From Tissierellales bacterium (GTDB taxonomy: Bacteria; Bacillota; Clostridia; Tissierellales; VENL01): a stretch of 64,000 nucleotides of DNA. Shown here one piece after another: positions 28,606 to 37,056 of the stretch; positions within the stretch are counted from its first letter, which is position 1, and each line of letters opens with the position of its first letter. The position numbers were made by a program, and so were the translations under genes. The notes under the pieces are model-generated. The model was not told the DNA's origin and searched no databases. It saw only the letters and a list, made by a program, of their open reading frames with translations. The stretch lies in NCBI GenBank assembly GCA_028280805.1, contig JANQLB010000127.1:1-64000 (forward strand). The letters are read 5' to 3'.

Positions 28606-29355
28606 TTATTTTAGGATAGTTATCTCAATTCTTCTGTTTTTACTTTTTCCTTCTTCTGTATCATTTGATGCAATAGGCTTGTATTCTCCCCATCCTGTGA
28701 AAGAAAACCTGCTTTCCTCTATATTTTCTTTTTCTATAAAGTAACGCATGACACTTATTGCTCTTGCGGCTGACAACTCCCAATTAGATGGAAATTTCTC
28801 AGTATTAATGGGTTGATTGTCAGTAAATCCTTCTACTCTTATTTTGTTATCTATATCTTTAATTTTATCGGCAATCTTGTCTAATATAATATTACCTTCA
28901 TCAGTTAGAATTGCTTGTCCACTGCCAAATAAAATACTATCTTTAAATCTAATTAAAAGTCCATCTTCATTTTGTATAACATATACATCGTTTATAAGCT
29001 GATTATCTCTTAGATATTGAATAAATTCTTCATTTGAAGTATTCATATCTTCTTCTATATTTTTAAGCTGAAACAGCTCTTGAGCTAAGTTTATGTTTTG
29101 TTCTTCTAACATTTGATTTTCTTCAGTTAAGCTTTGATAATCATCTTCAATCTTTAATTTCTCAGATTGTAATTGATCAACTCTACTTCCTAGTTCTTGT
29201 TTAACTTGATATAATACACTATTCTCACTTGCAGACGTGACAAAAAATATTATAAAGAAAATTAATATGATAGTTACCATATCACTATAAGTTAAAATCC
29301 AAGTGCTTGAAATATCAAAATCTTCATGGGCTTTACTTTTATTTTGAAATCTCAT
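28606..29355 (-). CDS. motB: MotB-like stator protein (OmpA-domain)
   Basis: 249 residues: an N-terminal membrane segment (about 18-40) preceded by the proton/sodium-channel Asp in TYSDMVTIILIFF, a coiled coil, and a C-terminal OmpA-like peptidoglycan-binding domain (VEGFTDNQPINTEKFPSNWELSAARA, FTGWGEYKPIASND). It anchors the flagellar stator to the wall. Its start overlaps the end of motA by 17 bp. No other flagellar gene is in the window, so it could be a second or orphan stator. Confidence 0.88.
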   Translation of the reverse strand: MRFQNKSKAHEDFDISSTWILTYSDMVTIILIFFIIFFVTSASENSVLYQVKQELGSRVDQLQSEKLKIEDDYQSLTEENQMLEEQNINLAQELFQLKNIEEDMNTSNEEFIQYLRDNQLINDVYVIQNEDGLLIRFKDSILFGSGQAILTDEGNIILDKIADKIKDIDNKIRVEGFTDNQPINTEKFPSNWELSAARAISVMRYFIEKENIEESRFSFTGWGEYKPIASNDTEEGKSKNRRIEITILK

Positions 29356-30142
29356 ATAATCTCTTCATTCCTTCCATAGCTGTAGAATTAGGATAGGTCA
29401 TTTTTTCATCATCCATAAGCATAGAATTCATCTTGTCAAAGACATTTCTAGTAGAATCACTTTTTGCTATAAGGATTATTCCCTCTGTAATAATCTTATA
29501 AAGAAGCATCTTCTTATCAATAAAATCTTTTACTCTTCCCATTAAAGGTACAGCTATAAAATTAGCAATTAAAGCTCCGTATAATGTACTAACTAATGCT
29601 GTAGCCATATTAGATGCAATTAAGTCCGGCTGATTGATATGAGATAAGAGTCCTACCATTCCAATTAATGTCCCCACCAATCCAAAGGCAGGAGCTACTT
29701 GTGCTATCATTTTTAATACGTTATAAGTTCTGTATAGATTTACTTCCTTAGCATATATTTCTTTATTAAGTACAGTTTCTATGTCTTCAGATTTTTCATA
29801 GTCACACACTAAAGTCATTCCATTTTTTATAAAAGAATCTTCTTCCACTTCGATACTTGACTGCAATTTTATTAATCCATCTTTTTTAACTTTTACAGCA
29901 TATCTATATATTTTATATACAGCCACCTCATAATCAATATTATCTTTAAAGCTTTCTCTTATTAACTTTATAGAAGAAGTTAAAGTTTTAAAAGGATAAC
30001 TAATAATTAAAGATAGCAGTATACCTGCTAGAATAAGCTGTAAAGCATTAATATTGATAAAGTCTACCCAAGATATGCTTCCCAAAATAGAATGTATTAA
30101 GACTAATATTAAAATAGTAATAATTATAATTCTAAATTTCAT
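29339..30142 (-). CDS. motA: MotA-like stator/proton channel protein
   Basis: 267 residues with about four membrane helices: near residues 5-22 and 33-50, then the pair 160-180 and 195-215. The MotA/TolQ/ExbB block AQVAPAFGLVGTLIGMVGLLSHI is clear, and a charged cytoplasmic loop lies between the pairs. It forms the ion channel of the flagellar motor with MotB. ATG at 30142 after GGAGGAAAATG-type site. Two-gene operon motAB, first gene upstream of motB. Ion specificity (H+ or Na+) cannot be told. Confidence 0.88.
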   Translation of the reverse strand: MKFRIIIITILILVLIHSILGSISWVDFININALQLILAGILLSLIISYPFKTLTSSIKLIRESFKDNIDYEVAVYKIYRYAVKVKKDGLIKLQSSIEVEEDSFIKNGMTLVCDYEKSEDIETVLNKEIYAKEVNLYRTYNVLKMIAQVAPAFGLVGTLIGMVGLLSHINQPDLIASNMATALVSTLYGALIANFIAVPLMGRVKDFIDKKMLLYKIITEGIILIAKSDSTRNVFDKMNSMLMDDEKMTYPNSTAMEGMKRLYEISK

Positions 30143-30263
30143 TACATTTTCCTCCGATGTATGTATTATGATTAAATTTTATCATATTTCTACAATGAGT
30201 TACATATAAACTTAGATTTTGTTTTCTAAATTAAAAAATATAACTTTATTAAATGCTATATTG

Positions 30264-30944
30264 TTATTTTTTAAATAAGGTTTTTATAGACTTAATTAAT
30301 AAAGTAATTATGGTTATAACTAATACAATAATAAGGAAGGTTTGAAATTTATTGTACCAAAGCCTTACCCTAATCCAAGTTAAAGGAAAAAGTAATATAT
30401 CTTTTATTTTAAATTCTTCTTTTCTTCCTACAGTAAGAGTATACTTCCCTTCTTCTTTAACATTGTCATATACGACAATGTAATAGGGAGCATCATTTTC
30501 AAGCTTAATAGTTTCTTCTTGTCTCATCAAGTACCTTGTCTGGGTAAAAGGCTCGAAAAACTCCTCCTTTACTTCAACTGGTTCAATAATCTTAACTCCA
30601 TAACCCTCTGGTACTTCAAATGGCACTTCAATTTCAGGTTTTTCAAACTCTTTACCAAGAATAGCTATACTTGGAGTAAAGTCTTCATTGTCTTTAATTT
30701 TAGGAATTGTCATTTGGACATATAAGTCCATTCCTCTTTTTCCATCTATTTTATAATAATGCACATTACTATCATGTGTTAATTCTCCATATACTGCCCA
30801 TGATATTTCCGGATTATCAATTTTTATTGATTCATTTATAGAAATATTTGTTCCATCATTAAAAATTGGCTTATGAGCATAAATTAATGAAGTAAAAGTT
30901 AATAGAAAAATAACTACTATTACAAATACTCTTTTTATTTTCAT
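30264..30944 (-). CDS. Exported, C-terminally membrane-anchored protein of unknown function
   Basis: 226 residues: cleavable-looking signal peptide (about 1-23), an extracellular beta-rich part with SWAVYGELTHDSNVHYYKID and a PYYIVVYDNVKEEGKYTLTVG strand, then a membrane helix near the C terminus (about 200-220, TFLIIVLVITIITLLIKS) and a basic tail. I do not recognise the family. The strand pattern resembles pre-peptidase or carbohydrate-binding beta-sandwich domains. It is a single gene with an AAAGGAATG ribosome site. Confidence 0.65.
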   Translation of the reverse strand: MKIKRVFVIVVIFLLTFTSLIYAHKPIFNDGTNISINESIKIDNPEISWAVYGELTHDSNVHYYKIDGKRGMDLYVQMTIPKIKDNEDFTPSIAILGKEFEKPEIEVPFEVPEGYGVKIIEPVEVKEEFFEPFTQTRYLMRQEETIKLENDAPYYIVVYDNVKEEGKYTLTVGRKEEFKIKDILLFPLTWIRVRLWYNKFQTFLIIVLVITIITLLIKSIKTLFKK

Positions 30945-31529
30945 TTAACCATTCCTTTCTTATAAATATACTAAATCAATTCAAATTGCTAATTCTCCAA
31001 TAAAAAACAGTATTTTAAAATTTAAATTTATTTTAATACTATTCATAAATGTTGTTAATAATAATTTTTAAAAAAAGTAAACATAGAAGCTATTGAAGTT
31101 GTCACCAAACTATTAAATTAATTATAAAATATATAGTTAATATCGTTCCTTTTAAAATGTAACCAAATCATGAAATATTATTAGTCGTTAAAATGCATAA
31201 GTATATTTTATTTACTTTTTGCATATTTCTTATAGTATTTATCATCATGAAAATATTACACTTCTCTGGACAATAAAATAGTGTTAATATCATTCATTTG
31301 TAAAAAACGAGCGGAATTTAACACTATTTTTTAAATATAAAATGTACTCTCTTATAGGTTATACTATTTAATTGAATTTTATAGCTAATTAGTTTAATTT
31401 GTAAGTTTAAAAGATTGCTTAATTTCAGAAGCCTAAGGAGTAGAAAATTTGTCCATTTTACAAGCAATTCTATTTTCACCCTTAAAAGTCATGTGAAATT
31501 TTTTACAAATGTCCCTTCTTTCATATTCT
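30945..31529. other. Long AT-rich intergenic region
   Basis: About 585 bases with no ORF of note on either strand. It contains the inverted repeat at 31275-31330 and otherwise only AT-rich sequence; no riboswitch or RNA gene is recognisable. Confidence 0.5.
31275..31330. repeat. 13-bp inverted repeat with about 30-base spacer
   Basis: AAAATAGTGTTAA at 31275-31287 is the reverse complement of TTAACACTATTTT at 31318-31330. The spacer holds CATTTGTAAAAAACGAGCGG. It may be a terminator (T run on both sides), or the end pair of a small decayed element in the gene-free region. Confidence 0.5.
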
Positions 31530-31634
31530 CTAAATAGGTATTAATGTTTTTTCATATACTTTATATCCAATTCCTATAGCTGCTAAAATTAATATAGAAA
31601 CAACCGTAATTTTTATCATTCTATTGTTTTTCAC
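31530..31634 (-). CDS. Putative 34-residue single-pass membrane peptide
   Basis: A short ORF not in the ORF track. GTG at 31634 follows GGGTGAGAT and encodes a short basic start and one membrane segment (ITVVSILILAAIGIGYKVY), ending LIPI. It lies about 75 bp downstream of the stalk-domain gene on the same strand, so it is probably the last gene of that operon. Length and hydrophobicity fit a small membrane regulator or toxin-like peptide; no family is recognised. Confidence 0.45.
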   Translation of the reverse strand: MKNNRMIKITVVSILILAAIGIGYKVYEKTLIPI

Positions 31635-31709
31635 TCTATCTCACCCATTTATCTATACTGGAAATTCAAATTCATACCAACATTGTAATACATATTTTTC
31701 ACAGTGAAT

Positions 31710-32588
31710 TTATTCAAAAAACCATTGGTCATCAATTTTTTCAAACTTAATCTCACTTGCTTGATACATATTATCCTTTAATATATAGGTAATTTTTACA
31801 TCTCCAATAAAGTCTGTTGGAGATATTCGTACACCTAAACTTACCTTTAATTTATCATCAATCACTTGAAATGTACAATGATGTTTAAAGGATACGTCAG
31901 AAAAAAAGTATTCAGAATCGGTTTCATTATCTATCTTTTCTCTATCTATATCTATCACCGTTTTTTCATTACCTATATCAATTTCCACTTTATTTTCTGA
32001 TATCTTTGTTTTAACATTTTTTAAAATTATAGCCCTAGGATCATCTATGTATGTTTCTGTAAATGTTTCAGGATTTATTACGTGAACATTGGTACAATAT
32101 ACTCCTGTACCATAACCAGTAGTAAGAATAATTATTAACTCTTTTTCACCATCATCGTTGATATCACTTAATAAAAGTTTTGGAGCATATGTAGGATTAA
32201 TTACATTTTCCCAATCAAAATATCTTTTAGACTCATTAATTTCTAATGTAAAATCTTCATACATTCCATTATCATTTTCAACAGCAGATAAAGTTATTCC
32301 ATTTTCAGGAACGTTTGCCACAACACGTCTAATTTTATCATTTGTAGTAATGATAATAGAGTGTGCTTCCTCATTCCACTTTACATCGGCATCTAAGCTT
32401 TCAGCAATTGCTTTTATTGAAGGAATTACTTTTTCATCAATAACGACTGATTCAGTATCAAATTTTACTTCTTCTCCATTAACTATTATTTTAATTTTGT
32501 TATCTCCCGTTGCAAAAACTACACCTCCAATAAATATAAATATAGCTAAAGTAACTCCTATAAACCTTAATAATTTTTTATTCATCAA
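31710..32588 (-). CDS. Copper-amine-oxidase N-terminal (stalk) domain protein
   Basis: 292 residues, exported: signal peptide (about 1-27) then a stalk domain of the copper amine oxidase N-terminal family (IIVNGEEVKFDTESVVIDEKVIPSIKAIAESLDADVKW...AHSIIITTND). The rest (about 85-292) has an ADP-like metal/beta-propeller loop DINDDGEKELIIILTTG and no enzyme motif. Such proteins act at the cell surface in Clostridia. ATG at 32588, with AAGGAG in the tail of the upstream padR remnant, which suggests translation coupled to that message. Confidence 0.82.
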   Translation of the reverse strand: MMNKKLLRFIGVTLAIFIFIGGVVFATGDNKIKIIVNGEEVKFDTESVVIDEKVIPSIKAIAESLDADVKWNEEAHSIIITTNDKIRRVVANVPENGITLSAVENDNGMYEDFTLEINESKRYFDWENVINPTYAPKLLLSDINDDGEKELIIILTTGYGTGVYCTNVHVINPETFTETYIDDPRAIILKNVKTKISENKVEIDIGNEKTVIDIDREKIDNETDSEYFFSDVSFKHHCTFQVIDDKLKVSLGVRISPTDFIGDVKITYILKDNMYQASEIKFEKIDDQWFFE

Positions 32589-32599
32589 TATTCATCTCC

Positions 32600-32890
32600 T
32601 TAAATTTTATAGATATTTAAATTCTCAATTTCTTTCATATCATCTAATAATGCTTGAGTTCCTTTCTCTGTTATTTTGTAAGTAGTCTTTTGTCTTCTTG
32701 TCAGTATTTCTTCAGCAATTTCTATGTATTCTAGTTCCTTCCACAGCTTTAGCTTTGGATATAATGAACCTGTTAAGAGAGTTATTTCTCCTTCTGATAT
32801 GGCTTTAACTTCTCCTATTAGGTCATATCTAGAAAGCTCTTTATTTAACTTGGATTCGATAAATAAAAATATACAATCACTTAATGACTT
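32600..32890 (-). pseudogene. PadR-family regulator, broken at the 5' end
   Basis: Not in the ORF track. Reading the minus strand gives SLSDCIFLFIESKLNKELSRY, then LTGSLYPKLKLWKELEYIEI and KTTYKITEKGTQALLDDM, a PadR winged helix-turn-helix. A TGA at 32891-32893 precedes it and no start codon exists in frame; an ATG at 32894 is in another frame (ATG AAA GTC ATT AAG TGA). A frameshift near the start, or loss of the first codons, explains this. It ends 12 bp before the stalk-protein ORF, whose ribosome site abuts its stop, so it once regulated that operon. Alternatively an unusual start is used. Confidence 0.65.
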
Positions 32891-32935
32891 TCATTATGCA
32901 TAAAAATCAGTTCAAATTTTTCTGAAAATAAAATA

Positions 32936-32998
32936 AGAGAACTTCCTGTATTTCTGGGAAAATATTTTTGTATAAAAAATACATAAAGGAAGTTCTCT
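32936..32998. repeat. 12-bp perfect inverted repeat, hairpin
   Basis: AGAGAACTTCCT at 32936-32947 is the reverse complement of AGGAAGTTCTCT at 32987-32998; inner bases (GTATTT/AAATAC) extend the pairing. On the minus strand the stem is followed by TTATTTTATTTTC, so it may be a terminator; it may equally mark the edge of a decayed insertion element, since a coding-like remnant follows. Confidence 0.6.
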
Positions 32999-33004
32999 AT
33001 ATAA

Positions 33005-33184
33005 CCATACCACATTATACCACAAAACTATAATAAAATTAATACTTTTTCAGATTTAAATGTTTCAGCATCTTGCAATAACCAAACCATATCAAATAAT
33101 GTTTCCTATACTTATGTTGAGGCTTTTAAAAGGTCTATAGGTCTAAGTACTTTAATAGCCAATATTATAGCCACCAAATTCTAA
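33005..33184 (+). pseudogene. Decayed coding remnant, possibly transposase
   Basis: An open stretch of 59 codons between stops, lacking a start codon and a ribosome site, containing NVSYTYVEAFKRSIGLSTL. A second open stretch (YQWIEINKTFLKKSYKLW) follows in the region up to 33320, also without a start. The segment from 32895 to 33499 holds no intact gene. A transposase origin is a guess based on adjacency to the inverted repeat, not on a recognised motif. Confidence 0.25.
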
Positions 33185-33499
33185 AGATTATCAGTGGATA
33201 GAAATTAACAAAACCTTTCTTAAAAAGTCATATAAACTATGGCTTGAGGTGTCCCTAAAAACTCGTTTTACTAACGCATTCATGCTTGAACTAGAATTTT
33301 TTATAACTAAAAAATAGTTGTTTTTTATGATTTTATTGATTTTTTTAGCTTTGGGTTATTGATAATTTTTAACATTGTAGCTTTATTCCTTTGTTCTGAT
33401 GTGCTGATGCTTCAAAATATTTATAGCATTATTATGTATATTTAAGAATAACAATATTAATATATTTATTTAAAACTAGCTTAATAATGAGGTGATAGG

Positions 33500-35038
33500 T
33501 TGAATAAATCCGGTTTTTTATATGGAGCAATGATTCTTTCAGTAGTTAACTTTATAGTTAGGTCTATTGGCTTTATCTATAAGATAATATTATCAAAACT
33601 TATTGGACCTGAAGGTATTGGACTTTTTCAAATGGTTTTTCCTGTTTTGATGTTTTTTGTTACTTTTACTACAGCAGGTATACCTATAGCAGTTTCAAAG
33701 CTTGTAGCAAAAAGAAATTCAATAAACGATCACCATGGAGTTAAAAAGATTTTTAGGACAGCAGTTTTTATAACTGCTGTTATGGCTTTAATTTTAAGCA
33801 TTTGTGTATTAATATTTGGAGAATACATAAGTTATAATGTACTAGAAAATAAAGACGTTTATCCTTCTATAATTTTACTTGCTCCTGCTATATTTTTTAT
33901 CTCAATGGCATCAGTGATGAGAGGTTATTTTTATGGTCTAAAAAAAATCAATCCGGCAGGTATAGCTCAAATATTAGAACAAATAACTAGAATATCCTTT
34001 GTTTTAATAATTATTAGCTATTTTTATCCTGTAAAATCAGAATGGGGAGCATTTATTGCAGTATGTGGTATTACTGTAGGTGAAGTTTTCGGACTCTTGT
34101 GGCTAATTATAAAGTATAAAATGATAAATAGAAAAAACTCTGTTTCTAACGGAAGAGGAATTACAACAAATGAAATTTTATCACAAATGTCATATATATC
34201 TATTCCTATGATAATATCTAAAACTATTAATGTTGTTCTACAAGTGATTACTGCAATAATAATTCCTCAGCGTTTAATTATTGCCGGATTTACTCAATCT
34301 GAAGCAGTAGCAACATTCGGTAGAGTAACAGGTATGACTTTACCAATTATATTTTTGCCGTTTATAGTAACCTCCGCTTTAGTAATTAATATTATTCCAA
34401 GTTTATCAGAAAAATTGGAGCTAAAAAGATATGAACTAATTAGAAGAAATATATCTCATTGTTTAAGAATTACTATGTTTATATCAATCCCTTTAACTCT
34501 TTTTTATGTATTCTTTTCAGATACAATTGGCATGTTCTTTTACAGTGATAAAATTGTAGGTAATTATATTGGAATAATGGGATATGCAACTATATTCCTC
34601 TCACTACAGCATACTTTATCAGGTATTCTACATGGACTGGGTAAGCAGGTAACTACTACTATTAACTATGTAATAGGTATGACTTTACAGCTAATAACGA
34701 CTTATTTTTTAGTTAGCAGACCAGCATTTGGTATAAACGGCTTTTTCATAGGCTTTCTGTCTGCTACTACATTAATTTGTATACTTAATTTCTTAGCATT
34801 AAATAGATTCATTAACATTAAGATAAAGTTTAATAATTATATTTTAAAGCCTCTTGCAGCTAGTTTTATGGCTATTATAGTATCAATGGTAATCAATAAC
34901 TATTTGATTAATCAAGGATTTAAAGACTATATTACATTTATATCCACATTTGCGACAGGCGGTATAATTTATTTATTAGTTCTATTTACTATAAAAGGCA
35001 TACCAACGAATTTGATAAAGAAAATAATTTCAAAATAA
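33500..35038 (+). CDS. spoVB: Stage V sporulation protein B-like flippase
   Basis: 512 residues, polytopic (about 14 membrane helices), of the polysaccharide biosynthesis/MVF family that includes SpoVB and MurJ lipid II flippases. It opens with the family block KLIGPEGIGLFQMVFPVLMF and ends in a hydrophobic tail. SpoVB works in spore cortex precursor export across the forespore membrane. Start is TTG at 33500 after a GAGGTGAT site. Single gene with a terminator beyond it; strong pointer to endospore formation. Confidence 0.85.
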   Translation: MNKSGFLYGAMILSVVNFIVRSIGFIYKIILSKLIGPEGIGLFQMVFPVLMFFVTFTTAGIPIAVSKLVAKRNSINDHHGVKKIFRTAVFITAVMALILSICVLIFGEYISYNVLENKDVYPSIILLAPAIFFISMASVMRGYFYGLKKINPAGIAQILEQITRISFVLIIISYFYPVKSEWGAFIAVCGITVGEVFGLLWLIIKYKMINRKNSVSNGRGITTNEILSQMSYISIPMIISKTINVVLQVITAIIIPQRLIIAGFTQSEAVATFGRVTGMTLPIIFLPFIVTSALVINIIPSLSEKLELKRYELIRRNISHCLRITMFISIPLTLFYVFFSDTIGMFFYSDKIVGNYIGIMGYATIFLSLQHTLSGILHGLGKQVTTTINYVIGMTLQLITTYFLVSRPAFGINGFFIGFLSATTLICILNFLALNRFINIKIKFNNYILKPLAASFMAIIVSMVINNYLINQGFKDYITFISTFATGGIIYLLVLFTIKGIPTNLIKKIISK

Positions 35039-35062
35039 AAAAAACAGCTGTTAACCAGCTGT
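35035..35062 (-). terminator. Terminator after the EAL gene
   Basis: ACAGCTG and CAGCTGT form a 7-bp stem with a 5-base loop; reading on the minus strand a run of eight T follows. It lies in the gap between spoVB and the EAL gene. Confidence 0.7.
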
Positions 35063-35119
35063 GGGAACTATAAATTAAATAAATCAGCAGACTAATTTAT
35101 TAATTTATAATTAGTACAC

Positions 35120-36337
35120 TTATTCAACGTATGAAAGAGATTCTATTATTGTCAATACGGGAACTACTCCATAGTACTCATTGTTTTTTGTTACTATAAC
35201 ATAATCATACGTTTTTTCTTCTCTTCTTGATACTGCCATTCTTGCTACTTTTCTTATTGGTGCATTGTAATCTACTATTAAAGGCAGCTTTGTCATCACC
35301 TTTGAGATTTCAATATCTTCAATTCCTTTTAAGTCTTTTGTCATTAACTTGTAATAAAATTTATTTCTCATAACCAGACCTACAGGTCTGTTATTACTTA
35401 TAACAGGTATCCCTTGCAGGTTATGTTTGTCCAAAAATATCTGGTTAACATAGTTTATAGTCTTATTACTTGGAATTGCATTATCTTTTCTTGCTAAAAA
35501 TCCAATGTAAAAATTATTTAACATTCCTCTTCTTAGAATTTGTGAACGCTTACTTAAGTCATTAATTAGCTGTAATTTTGATCGTTCTATTTTGCTGCTT
35601 ATTTTACCGGAAGGTCTTTCTAAGAAATAACCTTGACCATAATCAATACCTAAATCAATAAGAGTCTTTAGCTCACTCTCCGTCTCAATTCCTTCTGCTA
35701 TTAGTTTAATATTAGTATTCTTTGAAAAATCACAAAATGTTTTAATCAAATCCTGCTTTATTTTACTTATATCAATATTTCTTACTAAATCCATGTCAAT
35801 TTTTAAGTAATTTGGATGAGTCTCAGCTAGAAGCACTAGACCAGAATACCCTGACCCTGCATCATCTAAAGCTATATTATATCCTTGCTCAGAATAATTG
35901 TCTAATACATCTCTTAGTTCTTTATAGTCACTTACAGCTGTATTCTCCGTAATCTCAAATATTATGTCGCTAGGATCTACATTAAACTGTTCTAAAAGTC
36001 CTTTAGTAAATCCTTTTTTAAATTTACTATCTTGAATTATATTCGGGTCTATATTAATGAATAGTTTTTTTTTATTTAATTTACCATAAGAATTTTCTAA
36101 TGCCTTATGTCTGCACACCAACTCCAAATCCCACAGCATATTATATTTTTTAGCGGCATCAAATAAAGCAAGTGGACTAAAAAATTCCGAATCCTTAGGT
36201 CCTCTGCTTAATGCTTCATATCCCAATATTTCACCATCGGATAAAGATATTATTGGTTGAAACAAAGTATTAATTCTACCTTCTGATATGATTGATTTAA
36301 AGTCTAAATATGAATTGTGAAATATCAAACTTTGCAT
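35120..36337 (-). CDS. EAL-domain c-di-GMP phosphodiesterase with tandem CBS domains
   Basis: 405 residues. The EAL domain (about 1-265) keeps the catalytic set: GYEALSRGP, FEITENT, IALDDAGSGYSGL, LKIDMDL, LIAEGIETESEL and the GQGYFLERP tail, so it should linearise c-di-GMP. A tandem CBS pair (about 275-400: KHNLQGIPVISNNRPVGLV and YDYVIVTKNNEYYGVVPVL) is a nucleotide-sensing module. I chose the ATG at 36337 after AAGGTAGG, since the ORF-track start adds 17 residues of AT-rich leader. It is downstream of 6S RNA on the minus strand. Active enzyme is inferred from motif retention. Confidence 0.88.
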   Translation of the reverse strand: MQSLIFHNSYLDFKSIISEGRINTLFQPIISLSDGEILGYEALSRGPKDSEFFSPLALFDAAKKYNMLWDLELVCRHKALENSYGKLNKKKLFINIDPNIIQDSKFKKGFTKGLLEQFNVDPSDIIFEITENTAVSDYKELRDVLDNYSEQGYNIALDDAGSGYSGLVLLAETHPNYLKIDMDLVRNIDISKIKQDLIKTFCDFSKNTNIKLIAEGIETESELKTLIDLGIDYGQGYFLERPSGKISSKIERSKLQLINDLSKRSQILRRGMLNNFYIGFLARKDNAIPSNKTINYVNQIFLDKHNLQGIPVISNNRPVGLVMRNKFYYKLMTKDLKGIEDIEISKVMTKLPLIVDYNAPIRKVARMAVSRREEKTYDYVIVTKNNEYYGVVPVLTIIESLSYVE

Positions 36338-36445
36338 ATTAAAACCTACCTTTTTATATGGTTTATATATAGAATATATAATAATCACACTTAGTTAATA
36401 TTAAATGCTCGTTAATATTTTATTAAGTAATTTAAAATTATGTAG

Positions 36446-36480
36446 AAAAAAATAAATCCCCAATCTTAAATAGATTAGGG
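36446..36480 (-). terminator. Terminator of 6S RNA
   Basis: Minus-strand CCCTAATCT pairs with AGATTGGGG around a 5-base loop, followed by ATTTATTTTTTT. Confidence 0.8.
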
Positions 36481-36666
36481 TAAACATCCCGGGGTGCCGT
36501 TGCTCTTATAATTCACGCCCGCTTCTTAAGCAGGTGGGTACTCTGTCATAGGCTTCTGACGTCCTTTTATAGTTAAGGCATGTCATTAGTACATGAACTC
36601 AAGTTCCCGTATAATCTATGTCGGTTGAATTATCAAGTGCTGACGAACATCTCAGGAATGTTTCTT
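36446..36666 (-). ncRNA. ssrS: 6S RNA (RNA polymerase-binding regulatory RNA)
   Basis: On the minus strand the 5' part reads CATTCCTGAGATGTTCG, the characteristic 6S opening, and the 3' part reads GGCACCCCGGGATGTT; ACATTCC pairs with GGGATGT to close the long stem. The middle holds the unpaired central bubble expected of 6S, which mimics an open promoter and inhibits the housekeeping polymerase in stationary phase. A terminator ends the transcript and TATAAT lies 6-7 bases before the proposed start near 36666. The length of about 220 nt fits Firmicute 6S. Start and end are approximate. Confidence 0.82.
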
Positions 36667-36672
36667 GTTTTT

Positions 36673-36678
36673 ATTATA
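36673..36678 (-). promoter_or_regulatory. -10 box of the 6S RNA promoter
   Basis: A perfect TATAAT on the minus strand about 6-7 bases before the proposed 6S start. The -35 at the right distance (TTTTAA) is poor. Confidence 0.55.
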
Positions 36679-36794
36679 CTACAGAATCTGTAATTTTAAA
36701 AACACTTTAACATATTATAAACTTAAATATCTATGATTTACTAATGTTATGTAAACATTAATCCGTTTTTCTAATTATTTTGATACTTGACAAC

Positions 36795-37041
36795 TTCCAA
36801 AAATGAAGAACATGACGGCTGAATGAGTATAGGCCTCCTCCCATTGGAAGCCATTCCATACAATCATATAATTTATCCGATAGCTTACAATTCTAATACT
36901 CCCGCTTCAAAGCTATGAGTAAAGAATTGCATAGTATTCGGATAAGACGACCATGCGTTCAGATGGAGTTAAAACTCCACCTGAACTGAGTCTTACTTTA
37001 TATAAACTATAATATTGTATTTCAACCGTCATGCTCTCGAG
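36795..37041 (-). ncRNA. Structured non-coding RNA, unclassified
   Basis: Between ftsH and 6S RNA, on the minus strand, a GC-richer block with layered pairing. CATGACGGTTGA (37022-37033) pairs with TCAGCCGTCATG (36811-36822) as a 12-bp closing stem with a G-U pair. Inside it are the hairpin TTCAGGTGGAGTT/AACTCCATCTGAA, an ATCCGA/TCGGAT stem, and CAATTCT/AGAATTG. A promoter-like TTGAAT with AATAAT about 18 bases on lies just upstream, and TTCTTCATTTTT follows the closing stem as a possible terminator. No ORF fits. Family unknown; the raiA motif RNA of Clostridia is one candidate to test. Ends are approximate. Confidence 0.65.
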
Positions 37042-37056
37042 ATTATTATTTTCAGA

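Noticed and set aside
32877-32894. Tiny ATG ORF of five codons before the PadR remnant
   Set aside because: It hits a stop after five codons; it is more likely the displaced start of the broken PadR gene.
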